Assembly: GCA_022824925.1 (NCBI GenBank)
Contig: JAJDYW010000041.1
Location: 62,001 to 126,000, forward strand
Reading direction: 5' to 3'
DNA from: Dehalococcoidia bacterium
Lineage (GTDB): Bacteria > Chloroflexota > Dehalococcoidia > Tepidiformales > Tepidiformaceae
DNA: 64,000 bases
The notes below the pieces were generated by a model. That model worked only from the letters and a program-made list of their open reading frames with translations, made no database searches and had not been told where the DNA came from. How positions within the stretch are numbered: position 1 is the first letter of the stretch; each line of letters starts with the position of its first letter. Shown here in pieces: positions 1 to 7,854 of the stretch. A program made the position numbers and the translations under genes.

Positions 1-184
1 GGTCCTCGATACGGGTCCAGTTGAGCTCCTGGCGGAGCGTGAGGCTGCCGCCGACGGCGCTCTGGTTCTTGCTGGGCGCGACCACGGTCACGTCGCAGTC
101 GAGGGAGCGGCAGGCGCGGGCGAGCGCCCAGAGACCGGGCGACTCGTAGCCGTCGTCGTTGCTGATGAGGATGCGGCGGGGCAT
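1..184 (-). CDS. surE: 5'/3'-nucleotidase SurE, N-terminal part (runs off window edge)
   Basis: Only the first 61 codons are in the window; the gene continues beyond base 1. The translation starts MPRRILISNDDGYESPG, which is the SurE signature: the Asp-Asp pair binds the catalytic metal. It continues with VTVVAPSKNQSAVGGS, the next conserved SurE block. SurE enzymes dephosphorylate nucleoside monophosphates and are cytoplasmic stress or survival proteins. It is the last gene visible in the minus-strand run that begins near 5160, 28 bp after the VOC gene. Identification is firm although the catalytic domain is incomplete here. Confidence 0.9.
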   Translation of the reverse strand, partial: MPRRILISNDDGYESPGLWALARACRSLDCDVTVVAPSKNQSAVGGSLTLRQELNWTRIED

Positions 185-212
185 GGGCAGCGGATGCTAC
201 GCGACCACCGGG

Positions 213-704
213 CTAGCGGCTCTCGGGCGGGCCCTGGTCCAGCGGCCGGTTGAACCACTCCTCGAGGACGTCGCGGATCCCCTGGCCCATGATCTCGAAG
301 GTGATGCCGACGTCGTTCGTGACGAAGGCGGAGCTCGGGCCGAGGTCCCAGATGGTCATGCCGAGGGCCTGCAGGCGCTCGGCTTCTGCCCGGACATCGT
401 CGACGATGTAGCCGACGTGGTGGAGGCGGGGGCCCTGGTCGGCGGCGAAGAAGCCGCTCCCATGGCCGCTGACGAGCTCGACGTAGGGCGGCCCCTGGCG
501 CGAGTAGACGGCCTGCATCTCGTCGACGGTGGGGCCCTCGGGGGTGTCCATCTTGCGCGTCATGGGCCAGATGGAGGTCCAGTCGACGTGGAGGGCAGGG
601 CCGAGGAGCTCCATCGCCTGCGACACATCGGGGACGGCCATGGCGAAGTGGAAGAGCTGGTCCGAGGGGATGTCGTGGGCGCTGATGATGTCGCCGAGCC
701 TCAT
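213..704 (-). CDS. VOC (glyoxalase/bleomycin-resistance fold) protein
   Basis: A 163-residue protein with the two beta-alpha-beta-beta-beta units of the vicinal-oxygen-chelate fold: the first begins at LFHFAMAVPDVSQAMELLG and the second at LHHVGYIVDDVRAEAERL, where the His is a likely metal ligand. VOC enzymes bind a divalent metal and act on oxygen-chelating substrates (isomerases, dioxygenases, lyases); which reaction applies here cannot be read. The start has a clear GGAGG site 7 nt upstream. It lies 17 bp behind the NTF2-like gene on the same strand, suggesting co-transcription within a catabolic run. A similar VOC protein is encoded at 56845-57375. Confidence 0.8.
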   Translation of the reverse strand: MRLGDIISAHDIPSDQLFHFAMAVPDVSQAMELLGPALHVDWTSIWPMTRKMDTPEGPTVDEMQAVYSRQGPPYVELVSGHGSGFFAADQGPRLHHVGYIVDDVRAEAERLQALGMTIWDLGPSSAFVTNDVGITFEIMGQGIRDVLEEWFNRPLDQGPPESR

Positions 705-721
705 GGCGTTCCTCCGGGGGG

Positions 722-1234
722 TTACCAGCGGTAGACGATGTCGTCGGTCGAGTGGGAGCCCTCCGTGAAGCCGAGGCCGGGCGGATCCCAGACCTCGTCG
801 ACCTTCACGACGCGGTCCATGTCGTGGATGACGACGCGTTCGGTGAACTTCCAGGCTCCGTCGCGGCGCTCGAAGCGGTCGACGTAGCGGCCGCCCCAGC
901 GGTAGTCGGTGTCGGGCTCGCCGTTCTCGCCGGGGGCGCGGTGGTTCGCCTGGGCGTAGGCCTCGCCCTTCGCCGTGTCGCCGTCGATCTCCACCCAGAC
1001 GTTGGTGGTGACGTGCTGGGTCATCTTGAAGCGCGAGAGGCCGACCATGACGTTCCTGACGAAGTCGTCCCGGATCTCGCGGTTCCGGGTGGTGATGTGG
1101 GCATCCTCGAAGAAGCAGGAGCGAAGCAGCTCTGGATCGAGGCGGTCGACGCCCCGGGCGTAGCGGAAGTAGAGGTTGCGGAGCTCGATCTCATCGAGCG
1201 CGCGCTGGAGGGCGGCCTGGTCGAGTTCCGACAT
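722..1234 (-). CDS. NTF2-like / SnoaL-type protein
   Basis: 170 residues with the layout of SnoaL_4/NTF2-like proteins: an N-terminal helix followed by the conserved LRNLYFRYARGVDRLD segment, then FEDAHI, and a curved sheet ending in RYVDRFERRDGAWKFTER. The family includes small cytoplasmic isomerases, dehydratases and the beta subunits of ring-hydroxylating oxygenases; this stand-alone form is usually annotated only as nuclear transport factor 2 family. An AAGGAG ribosome site precedes the ATG. It sits between the MarC and VOC genes in a same-strand run, so a role in the same pathway is plausible but not shown. Confidence 0.75.
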   Translation of the reverse strand: MSELDQAALQRALDEIELRNLYFRYARGVDRLDPELLRSCFFEDAHITTRNREIRDDFVRNVMVGLSRFKMTQHVTTNVWVEIDGDTAKGEAYAQANHRAPGENGEPDTDYRWGGRYVDRFERRDGAWKFTERVVIHDMDRVVKVDEVWDPPGLGFTEGSHSTDDIVYRW

Positions 1235-1263
1235 GGGTGACTCCTTCCCGGCGAGCGGGCGGG

Positions 1264-1815
1264 CTACACGGCGCGAATGCCGTCGATGACGAGGGCCACG
1301 GCGCGGAAGACCAGGACCGCGCCGATCACGCGGGCGAGGGCGCCGACGACGGGCGCGGAGCGTCCCGAGAGGGCGAACACGCCCGCGGCCACGGCGGCCG
1401 TCACGACGAGGACGGCGAGCACCGTCTGGGGCTCGCCCTTGTCGGCGGAGCGGGTGAGCACGGCAGCAAAGGCGGCCGGGCTGGCGAGGAGGGGGAAGGC
1501 GAAGGGGAAGAGGGCGCCCTTCCGTCCGGGCTCGACCGGGTAGGAGAGCGGCCCGAAGAGGATGAAGACGACGCCCGTCACCGCCATGACGATCCCGGCG
1601 GAGATGCGGAACGTCTCGGGCTCGAGGTCGAGCGCGCCGATGAAGGCATCGGCGCCGAAGGTGGCGGCGAGGAGGAGGGCGGCGCCGCCGAGGAACGCGA
1701 CGAGGGCCACCCGGGGATTGAGGCGGCCTTCGACGGCCCGGTTCATCGTCGAGAGGACGGCGGGCGGGTTAATCGCGGCGAAGACGAGCAGGATGGTGAT
1801 GCCAACTCCGCTCAT
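1264..1815 (-). CDS. MarC-family integral membrane protein
   Basis: 183 residues, almost wholly hydrophobic, with about six membrane segments. It shows MarC/UPF0056 landmarks: AAINPPAVLS near the N-terminus, FRISAGIVMAVTGV in the middle and PFAFPLLASPAAF, which corresponds to the P-L-A-x-P block of MarC. The family's transported substrate is not established. The ATG overlaps the TGA of the upstream toroid-like gene (ATGA at 1812-1815), so translation is probably coupled. The protein is slightly shorter than typical MarC proteins, which are about 200 residues. Confidence 0.75.
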   Translation of the reverse strand: MSGVGITILLVFAAINPPAVLSTMNRAVEGRLNPRVALVAFLGGAALLLAATFGADAFIGALDLEPETFRISAGIVMAVTGVVFILFGPLSYPVEPGRKGALFPFAFPLLASPAAFAAVLTRSADKGEPQTVLAVLVVTAAVAAGVFALSGRSAPVVGALARVIGAVLVFRAVALVIDGIRAV

Positions 1816-2993
1816 GGCGTGTCCTCCCGGCGCTCAAGGATAGCCTGCGTGAGGGCGAGGCCCGAAAGGGCGTGCTGCTGGTCGTCCATGCGGGTGATGC
1901 CATCGCGGAACCAGGCGCCCGCCGCCAGGTCGGGGCTGGGCCAGTCGGCGCTTTCGCGGAAGGTGATCTGGCGGCTGGCGAGGATGCCAGCGCCGCAGAC
2001 GGCGCGCTCGGCGAGCTTCGGTGCGAGGTCGGCGAGGCGCTCGTCGGTGCTGGCGAGGCGCCACATGGAGGTGAGCCCCTCGACCCAGGTGCCGAGCCCG
2101 GCGGCGCGGGTGAGGCGCCCGTGGAAGGGCTCGTTGGCGGCCCCGCCGGTGCGCTGGGACTCGACGCGGATGAGGAAGCCGAAGCGCTCGGAAAGGGCGC
2201 GGGCGTACTCGATGTGGTGGTCTTTCAGGGGCCAGTCGGCCATCTCGGCGAGGCTGTAGGCGGCCCACTGGTCGGGCCACGGCGGGAAGTTGAGATCCTC
2301 GACCTCGTCGCGGTGGAGGGCGAGGTAGTCGGCGATGCGCCAGGCGGGCTCGTCCCAGCCCTCGCCGGGGAAGTGGCGGTGCATCTGGGCAAGGGCCCAG
2401 AGCGCCTCGCCGGTGGCGTAGCGGGAGCGGACCGTGGGGTCGGGCGCCTCGGTGCCCGGATCCCAGTAGTTGAGCATGGCGCCATCGGGGAGCTGCATGA
2501 CGACGAGGAAGCGGGCCAGGCGGCGCATGAGATCGTCGTACCAGGGCTCGCCCGTGGCGAGGCGGCGCTGGGTGAGGCCCGCCAGCATGAGGGAGCTGGC
2601 CCCGAGCTTCACGAGGCCCGTCTCGGGGTTGCGCAGGGCGACCCAGTCGTCGTGCTCGATAAGGCGCTCCTCCATCCAGGCGGTGCCGAGGTCGGCGGCC
2701 TGCAGGCGGGATTCGTCGCCGAGGGCCGCCGCCTGGTAGAGGGACATGGTGACGCCCGCATGGCGGACGACGTTGTAGTCGTCGGAGAAGGCGTCGGCGC
2801 CGGCGTCGTACTCGTAGACGTAGCGTCCGTCCGGGTACTGGGCGATCTCGATCCAGGTGGCGGAGGCGTCGGCGGATACCTGTAGCGACTCCGTGTCGAT
2901 CTCGGGGCAGCGCTGGGGCGCGGCGACGGTCACCCGCAGGAGGACGATGCCGATGACGCAGACCCCGAGGGTGGCCCCGATGGACGCGATCAC
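1812..2993 (-). CDS. Membrane-anchored alpha/alpha-toroid-like protein, function unknown
   Basis: 393 residues starting at a GTG that overlaps the TGA of the lactonase gene (GTGA, 2990-2993). Residues 1-22 form a hydrophobic signal or anchor. The body has repeated Trp/Ala-rich helical hairpins (for example GEALWALAQMHRHFPG, AWRIADYLALHRDEV, WVEGLTSMWRLAS) and a segment PDGRYVYEYDAGADAFSDD followed by NVVRHAGVT. This combination recalls six-hairpin glycosidase-like or glucuronyl-epimerase-like alpha/alpha toroids. A carbohydrate- or polyester-modifying role is inference from the fold only. Coupled on both sides by stop-start overlaps to SMP-30 and MarC genes. Confidence 0.6.
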   Translation of the reverse strand: MIASIGATLGVCVIGIVLLRVTVAAPQRCPEIDTESLQVSADASATWIEIAQYPDGRYVYEYDAGADAFSDDYNVVRHAGVTMSLYQAAALGDESRLQAADLGTAWMEERLIEHDDWVALRNPETGLVKLGASSLMLAGLTQRRLATGEPWYDDLMRRLARFLVVMQLPDGAMLNYWDPGTEAPDPTVRSRYATGEALWALAQMHRHFPGEGWDEPAWRIADYLALHRDEVEDLNFPPWPDQWAAYSLAEMADWPLKDHHIEYARALSERFGFLIRVESQRTGGAANEPFHGRLTRAAGLGTWVEGLTSMWRLASTDERLADLAPKLAERAVCGAGILASRQITFRESADWPSPDLAAGAWFRDGITRMDDQQHALSGLALTQAILERREDTP

Positions 2994-3940
2994 GCGGGGC
3001 CGCTCCCCGCCTGGAAGTTGAGCCGGTGCCCGGCCACGGGCCAGTCGTCGAAGGCAATGAGCTGGCCCATCGCGCCCATGGTCACGTAGAGGGTGCGCAG
3101 GTCGGGGCCGGCGAAGCAGGCGTTGGTGGTGATGCGGTCGGGCAGGGGATAGTGCCGGACGGTCGCGCCATCGGGGGAGATTGAGGTGATGCCGCCGTTG
3201 ACGAGGGTGGCCACGATGACGTTGCCGTCGCCGTCGACGCACATGGAGTCGCACATGGCGAAGTTGTTGGGGGCGGCGCCGGGGACGGTGGCGACGACGT
3301 GGCGATCGCCGATCTCGCCGGGTGCGGTGATGTCGAAGGCCCAGAGGCGGCCGGTGGGGGTCTCGGCGACGTAGAGGGTGCGCTCGTCGGGGCTGAGGCC
3401 GATGCCGTTGGGCGCTTCGAGCGGGAAGATGATCTCGCGGATGAAGTCGCCCGTAGGGGAGGCGTAGAAAACGCCGGTGATGTCGCGCTGGCGGCCGTAG
3501 CGCTTGCCGTGGTCGGTGAAGTAGAAGTTGCCCTCGCGGTCGAAGACGAGGTCGTTGGGGCCCTTCAGGGGCTCGCCGTCGCACTCGCGGTAGATGGTCG
3601 TGACCTCGGAGCCGTCGGGGCTGACGCGCTGGATCTGGCCACCGATGTAGCCGTCCTCATCGGGGCGGCCGCCGGGCGTGATCATGCGCTTGCCGTCGGA
3701 GGTGCGGCTCTCGGCCCAGAGGAAGCCGCCGTTCTGGGTGACGTAGACGGCGCCGTCGGGGCCGATGGCGGCCCCGTTGGGACCGCCGCCCGTGGTGGCG
3801 AACGTCTCCCTTCGGGATCCGTCGGGGGAGACGCGGGTGAGGGTGCCGGCGCGAATCTCGGTGAAGAGGATGTCGCCTCCGGGCAGCTCAAGCGGCCCCT
3901 CGGCGAACTCGATGTCAGTGGCGACGACGCGGTAGTCCAT
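2990..3940 (-). CDS. SMP-30/gluconolactonase/LRE-family protein
   Basis: 316 residues forming a six-bladed propeller of the SMP-30/gluconolaconase family. Landmarks are FAEGPLELPGG near residue 14 (the Glu matches the family metal ligand), GPNGAAIGPDG, LKGPNDLVFDREGNFYFTD, APNGIGLSPDERTLYVAET and SMCVDGDGNV. Such enzymes hydrolyse sugar or aromatic lactones with Ca or Zn. The ATG has an AAGGAG site 5 nt upstream. It is followed by the toroid-like gene through a GTGA overlap and preceded, 35 bp away, by a CaiB-type CoA-transferase, fitting a catabolic operon for an organic acid; the substrate is unknown. Confidence 0.85.
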   Translation of the reverse strand: MDYRVVATDIEFAEGPLELPGGDILFTEIRAGTLTRVSPDGSRRETFATTGGGPNGAAIGPDGAVYVTQNGGFLWAESRTSDGKRMITPGGRPDEDGYIGGQIQRVSPDGSEVTTIYRECDGEPLKGPNDLVFDREGNFYFTDHGKRYGRQRDITGVFYASPTGDFIREIIFPLEAPNGIGLSPDERTLYVAETPTGRLWAFDITAPGEIGDRHVVATVPGAAPNNFAMCDSMCVDGDGNVIVATLVNGGITSISPDGATVRHYPLPDRITTNACFAGPDLRTLYVTMGAMGQLIAFDDWPVAGHRLNFQAGSGPA

Positions 3941-3975
3941 GTGTGCTCCTTGGGCGTCAGCCCGGATGGGCGAGG

Positions 3976-5160
3976 CTAGCCGACGGCGCCCTCGGCGCGG
4001 AGGGCGGCGATGCGGTCGGCATCGTAGCCGATAGAGGCGAGCACCTCGTCGGTGTGCTCGCCGTTGAGGGGGGCGCCGCTGCGGACGCGCCCGGGCGTGT
4101 CGCTGAGCTTGGGGCCGACGCCGACCTGCTGGACCGGACCGGCAGGGGTGTCGACGGTCACGATCATGTCGCGGGCGACGTTGTGGGGGTCGGTGACGAT
4201 GCTTTCCTGCTCGAGGACGGGGGCGGCGCAGATGTCGTGCTCGGACATGATCGCCATCCACTCGTCCGCGGTCTTCGTGGCGAAGATGGCCTCGAAGCGC
4301 GCGCGCATGGCGGGCCAGACGGACTCGTCGTGCTGCTTCCCCAGGAACTCCTCGGCGCCGAGCGCGCGGACGAGAGCGTCGTAGAAGTGGGGTTCAATGC
4401 TGCCGATGGAGAACCAGCGGCCGTCGCTGCACTGGTAGGTGTCGTACCAGGGGCGGGCGCCGGTAAGGAAGCCCTCGCCGGGGCGGAGGGGCTCGCCGGT
4501 CGAGAAGAAGCCGGTCATGGCGCTGGTCATGAGGGAGAGGACGCCGTCGCTCATGCCGATATCGACGGCCTGGCCGCGGCCGGTGTGCTCGCGGGCGAGG
4601 ATGGCGGCGCAGATGGCGAAGGCCGCCATGAGCCCGCCGCCGGCGAAGTCGGCGAGGAGGTTCACGGGGATGGCGGGGGCGGTCCCGGGGCGGCCAATCA
4701 CGCCGAGGGCGCCGCCGATAGAGATGTAGTTGATGTCGTGGCCGACGAGGTTGCTGTAGGGCCCGGTCTGGCCGAAGCCGGAGAGGGAGCAGTAAACGAT
4801 GCGGGGGTTGATGGCGGAGACGGTCTCGTAGTCGACGCCGAGGCGGTTCACGACGCCGGGACGGAACCCCTCGAGGACGACGTCGGCGCCCCGCACGAGC
4901 TCGTAGAAGATCTCGCGGGCGGCCTCGTTCTTGAGGTTGAGGGCGATGGAACGCTTGCCGCGGCCGAGGGCGTTGAAGGCGGCAGCGCGCTTCGCCGCCT
5001 CGGGGTCGGCGGCGGGGCCGGCGAGCTTGGCGTTGGCGCCGGGAACGGCCTCGACGAGGGTGACGTCGGCGCCGAAGTCGGCGAGGAGCATCGAGCAGTA
5101 GGGACCGGGCGCGAGGCGGGAGAGGTCGAGCACCTTGATGCCCTCGAGAGCCATGGCCAT
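3976..5160 (-). CDS. Class III CoA-transferase (CaiB/BaiF family)
   Basis: 394 residues with the full CaiB/BaiF (formyl-CoA transferase / alpha-methylacyl-CoA racemase) pattern: IKVLDLSRLAPGPYCSMLLA at the start, LGRGKRSIALNLKN, VLEGFRPGVVNRLG, CSLSGFGQTGPY, and NLLADFAGGGLMAAFA, which contains the catalytic Asp. These enzymes move CoA between carboxylic acids, or epimerise acyl-CoAs, in the cytoplasm. A GGAGG site stands 7 nt before the first ATG, which favours 5160 over the in-frame ATG two codons later. First gene of the minus-strand run down to surE, and divergent from sucD. A paralogue is at 21336-22526. Confidence 0.92.
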   Translation of the reverse strand: MAMALEGIKVLDLSRLAPGPYCSMLLADFGADVTLVEAVPGANAKLAGPAADPEAAKRAAAFNALGRGKRSIALNLKNEAAREIFYELVRGADVVLEGFRPGVVNRLGVDYETVSAINPRIVYCSLSGFGQTGPYSNLVGHDINYISIGGALGVIGRPGTAPAIPVNLLADFAGGGLMAAFAICAAILAREHTGRGQAVDIGMSDGVLSLMTSAMTGFFSTGEPLRPGEGFLTGARPWYDTYQCSDGRWFSIGSIEPHFYDALVRALGAEEFLGKQHDESVWPAMRARFEAIFATKTADEWMAIMSEHDICAAPVLEQESIVTDPHNVARDMIVTVDTPAGPVQQVGVGPKLSDTPGRVRSGAPLNGEHTDEVLASIGYDADRIAALRAEGAVG

Positions 5161-5209
5161 GGGGGAGCCTCCGGTGGTCAGAGATGGGTCGTCGCGTGGT
5201 CGGTGCGTA

Positions 5210-5215
5210 ATCGTA
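5210..5215 (-). promoter_or_regulatory. -10 box of the CoA-transferase operon
   Basis: TACGAT on the minus strand, 45 nt before the CoA-transferase ATG. No convincing -35 hexamer is visible. The sequence matches the TANNNT boxes found before many genes in this window. Confidence 0.4.
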
Positions 5216-5288
5216 GCAGCGGTGGCGGTGGCGCGGTTGCGGAGGAGCGGGGCGGCGGGCGGCGGCTAGCGCCATCGGGAGGCGCGGC

Positions 5289-5294
5289 TAGAAT
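5289..5294 (+). promoter_or_regulatory. -10 box of sucD
   Basis: TAGAAT, five of six matches to the sigma-70 consensus, 69 nt before the sucD ATG in the divergent intergenic region. No clear -35 sequence. Confidence 0.5.
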
Positions 5295-5363
5295 GCGGAG
5301 GCTCGCGATCACCGAGTCGGCGCGCGGGCGTATTTCGGCGGCGCGGCGCGCGCGGGAGCTTCG

Positions 5364-6233
5364 ATGAGCGTCCTTCTCGACGAGAACACGCGACTGATGG
5401 TTCAGGGGATCGGCACGGAAGGCGCGAACCACATGCGCCGCTCGATTGCCTACGGGACGAACGTGGTGGCGGCGATCCATCCGCGGCGCGGGGGCGAGGA
5501 GCAGGACGGCGTTCCCATCTTCTCGACGGTGGACGCAGCCGTGCGGGAGACGGGCGCCAATGTGAGCATCATCTTCGTGCCGGCGCCGTTCGCGGCGGAC
5601 GCGATCCTGGAGGCGGCGGCCTCGGCTGTGCCGCTGGCGGTCTGCATCACGGAGGGCATCCCCGTGATGGACATGGTGCGCGTGAAGCAGGCCCTGAAGG
5701 AGGGCCCGACGATGCTCATCGGGCCGAACTGCCCCGGCGTGATTACCCCGGCAACGAAGACACGGGTGGGCATCATGCCGGGCGACGTGTTCCTGCCGGG
5801 GCGCGTGGGCGTGGTGAGCCGCTCGGGGACGCTCGTGTACGAGGTGGTGGCGCAGCTGACGGCGGAAGGTCTCGGGCAGAGCACGTGCATCGGCGTGGGC
5901 GGGGACCCGATCATCGGAACGCCGCAGCGCGAGGCGATCCGCATGCTGAACGAGGACGCGGACACGGACGCGATCGTGATGGTGGGCGAGATCGGCGGGA
6001 GCGCCGAGCAGGACGCCGCGGCGTACATCAAGGAGCACGTGCGCAAGCCGGTCGTCGCCTTCATCGCGGGGGCAACGGCGCCTCCGGGGCGGCGGATGGG
6101 GCACGCGGGGGCGATCATCTCGGGCGAGGACGGCAAGGCGGAGAACAAGAAGGCCGCCCTGCGCGAGGCGGGGGCGGTGGTCTCGGACTCGCCCGCGGAG
6201 ATCGGGGCGACGATGAAGCGGCTGCTGGGCTAG
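5364..6233 (+). CDS. sucD: Succinyl-CoA synthetase alpha subunit-like protein
   Basis: 289 residues, the normal SucD length. It has the CoA-binding Rossmann domain ([26 protein letters not shown]), the [11 protein letters not shown] loop, [15 protein letters not shown], and the phosphorylated active-site histidine H247 in [13 protein letters not shown]. The alpha subunit forms phosphohistidine and ligates CoA together with SucC, giving succinyl-CoA and ADP or GDP. No sucC is adjacent here: the upstream gene is a divergent CoA-transferase and the downstream gene is a toxin-antitoxin pair, so the partner must be elsewhere. The ATG has a GGGAG site. It may serve a related acyl-CoA synthetase. 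Confidence 0.88.
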   Translation: MSVLLDENTRLMVQGIGTEGANHMRRSIAYGTNVVAAIHPRRGGEEQDGVPIFSTVDAAVRETGANVSIIFVPAPFAADAILEAAASAVPLAVCITEGIPVMDMVRVKQALKEGPTMLIGPNCPGVITPATKTRVGIMPGDVFLPGRVGVVSRSGTLVYEVVAQLTAEGLGQSTCIGVGGDPIIGTPQREAIRMLNEDADTDAIVMVGEIGGSAEQDAAAYIKEHVRKPVVAFIAGATAPPGRRMGHAGAIISGEDGKAENKKAALREAGAVVSDSPAEIGATMKRLLG

Positions 6234-6291
6234 CGCCAGACCCCTTCCCTCCCCGGCGCCAGTCCCGGACGGCCACGCAACGGGCGGCGGC

Positions 6292-6320
6292 TTGACGTAT
6301 TTCTGTATTTCCGCAAATGT
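6292..6320 (+). promoter_or_regulatory. Promoter of the RHH-PIN toxin-antitoxin operon
   Basis: TTGACG at 6292-6297, a 17-nt spacer and AAATGT at 6315-6320. The -35 is nearly consensus, the -10 weak. A palindrome overlaps the -10. Confidence 0.5.
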
Positions 6321-6324
6321 GGAA
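6309..6324 (+). promoter_or_regulatory. Candidate operator of the RHH antitoxin
   Basis: A 16-bp imperfect palindrome, TTCCGCAAATGTGGAA, covering the predicted -10 box. Twelve of sixteen positions are symmetric. Ribbon-helix-helix antitoxins usually repress their own promoter by binding such sites as dimers; assignment here is inference from position and symmetry. Confidence 0.45.
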
Positions 6325-6355
6325 GGAAACGCGAGCAGGTTCGAGGAGGAGCGTC

Positions 6356-6682
6356 GTGGCGAAGTCGGTCGAGAAGAAGAGGCTCACGCTGGACCTGGAC
6401 GCCCCCCTGCAGCGACGCCTGAAGGCGGTAGCCGCGCTCAAGGGCGTCAGCATGCGGCAGTACTGCCAGACCGCCATCGAGAAGGAGCTGGCGGAGGACG
6501 AGGGGACGGGGGTTTCCGAGGAGACCTCGGGGTTGTCGGGGGTGGAGCGGCTGGGACAGCTCCAGAAGGACATCTTCGGAGACCGGGTGCTGCCCGGGGA
6601 CTCGGTCGACATCATTCGGGAAATGCGTGAGGAGCGGGACGCCCAGCTTGACGAGGCGCTTGGGTGGAAGGCTCGTGAGTGA
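6356..6682 (+). CDS. Ribbon-helix-helix antitoxin (CopG/Arc type)
   Basis: 108 residues beginning with GTG at 6356, chosen because a strong GAGGAGGAG ribosome site ends 3-5 nt before it; an in-frame ATG at 6317 lies inside the predicted promoter. Residues 6-45 form a ribbon-helix-helix: KRLTLDLDAPLQRRLKAVA is the DNA-binding strand plus first helix, followed by GVSMRQYCQTAIEKEL. The acidic C-terminal tail is the likely toxin-neutralising part. Its last 8 bases overlap the start of the PIN-domain gene, the usual antitoxin-then-toxin arrangement, and it probably autoregulates through the palindrome at 6309-6324. Confidence 0.8.
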   Translation: MAKSVEKKRLTLDLDAPLQRRLKAVAALKGVSMRQYCQTAIEKELAEDEGTGVSEETSGLSGVERLGQLQKDIFGDRVLPGDSVDIIREMREERDAQLDEALGWKARE

Positions 6683-7118
6683 TGCCGTCGTCGTAGACGC
6701 GAGTCTGGCGTTCAAGTGGCTGAGACGAGAGACCGGTAGCGACGAGGCATTCTTGCTGCGCGCGACATGGGAGAGCAGTGGCACGAGTGTGACCGGGCCG
6801 GATCTCCTGTCGCTTGAGGTGACAAACGCCCTGCACCAGCGAGTCTTGCGGGGCGACTTTTCCCCGGCGCAGGCGGTGAGCCTCATTGAGGGACTGCTAG
6901 CCTCAGGGCTCGATCTCTACGAAACGTCAGGCCTGCACCGGCGCGCCCTCGAACTGGCAAGCGAACTCGGCCAGGGCGCGGCCTACGACTGCCACTACCT
7001 GGCCCTGGCGGAGGCGCTCGAATGCGAACTCTGGACGGCCGACGAGCGGTTCCACCGGGCGGCCAGCCCGGCCTTCCCGTTCGTGCACACGCTGAGCGAG
7101 GTCGAGAGCCCCGGCTAG
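6675..7118 (+). CDS. vapC: PIN-domain RNase toxin (VapC-like)
   Basis: 147 residues starting at GTG 6675, which overlaps the antitoxin stop and has GGAAGG 5 nt upstream. The acidic PIN site is complete: Asp8 in VVVDASLAFKWL, Glu in LLSLEVTNALHQRV, Asp in AAYDCHYLALAEAL and Asp in LWTADERF. PIN toxins cleave RNA (often tRNA or rRNA) in a Mg-dependent way when free of antitoxin. The RHH gene directly upstream supports a type II module. The TAG stop shares its CTAG with the stop of the convergent CDGSH gene. Confidence 0.88.
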   Translation: MSDAVVVDASLAFKWLRRETGSDEAFLLRATWESSGTSVTGPDLLSLEVTNALHQRVLRGDFSPAQAVSLIEGLLASGLDLYETSGLHRRALELASELGQGAAYDCHYLALAEALECELWTADERFHRAASPAFPFVHTLSEVESPG

Positions 7119-7780
7119 CGCTCGTCGAAGTGCAAGTCGCTGTGGGCGCCGTCGCAGAAGGGCTTGTTGCTGGAGGCGCCGCAGCGGCAGAGCGTGCGGC
7201 GGGACTGCTCGGGCCAGGGCGTGCCATCGGGGCTCTCGACGCGGACGCCGCCACGCACCCAGAGCGGTCCGCCGGGCACGACCGCGATCTCAGGGTCCGC
7301 GGAGGGCTCGAGGGAGTCGCCGCCGGCGCTGATCATGGCAAGACGGCCGGTCGGACAGCGGGCGACCATGGCGGTGACGCGCTCGCCTGCCTCGTCGCCC
7401 TCCTCGCCGATGAGGTCCCAGGCGCTGGTGGTCTTCGTGCCGCAGAACCCGGCGCCGATGCAGATGGACTCGTCGTCGAGCATGACCCCGTTCGGCCCCT
7501 CGATGCGGCTGGCGCGATCGGCCATGGGTCGGCGGTCGGCGGTCTCGGCCTCCGGCCAGGGCTCGCTGGCGTGGGAGCCGTCGCAGTAGGGCTTGTCGTT
7601 GGAGCGGCCGCAGCGGCAGAGCGCGTACATATCGCGGGACTCGTCCATCTCGCGGAGGACGTGCCAGTCGACGTTCTCGCCGTTAAGGGTCTGGACCGGG
7701 GCCATCTCCGTGAGGGAGACCCCGCCGGAGACGACGTACGGTCCGCCGTTCATGACCTGGATGCGCATCTCGTCTGCCAT
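7115..7780 (-). CDS. Double CDGSH iron-sulfur protein with a ferredoxin-like insert
   Basis: 221 residues with two CDGSH zinc-finger-type 2Fe-2S sites, CRCGRSNDKPYCDGSH (about residues 54-69) and CRCGASSNKPFCDGAH near the C-terminus, each giving the three-Cys one-His ligand set. Between them lies ICIGAGFC followed by VARCPTGRL, the spacing seen in divergent Fer4_19-type mono-cluster segments. Proteins of this kind are small cytoplasmic redox or Fe-S carriers with unknown partners. The ATG at 7780 has an AGGAAGG site. It converges on the PIN toxin gene with shared stop bases, and nothing suggests they function together. Confidence 0.88.
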   Translation of the reverse strand: MADEMRIQVMNGGPYVVSGGVSLTEMAPVQTLNGENVDWHVLREMDESRDMYALCRCGRSNDKPYCDGSHASEPWPEAETADRRPMADRASRIEGPNGVMLDDESICIGAGFCGTKTTSAWDLIGEEGDEAGERVTAMVARCPTGRLAMISAGGDSLEPSADPEIAVVPGGPLWVRGGVRVESPDGTPWPEQSRRTLCRCGASSNKPFCDGAHSDLHFDER

Positions 7781-7815
7781 GTGGGCCTTCCTCGCCGCAT
7801 GCGGGCGGCGGGGGG

Positions 7816-7821
7816 ATGGTA
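7816..7821 (-). promoter_or_regulatory. -10 box of the CDGSH gene
   Basis: TACCAT on the minus strand, 35 nt before the CDGSH-protein ATG. No -35 sequence recognised. Confidence 0.35.
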
Positions 7822-7854
7822 CAGGAACGGGCGGGGCGCACGGTCGTGGCGTCG

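Noticed and set aside
6317..6355. ATG at 6317 as start of the RHH gene
   Set aside because: It lies inside the predicted promoter and palindrome and lacks a ribosome site, whereas GTG 6356 has a strong one.
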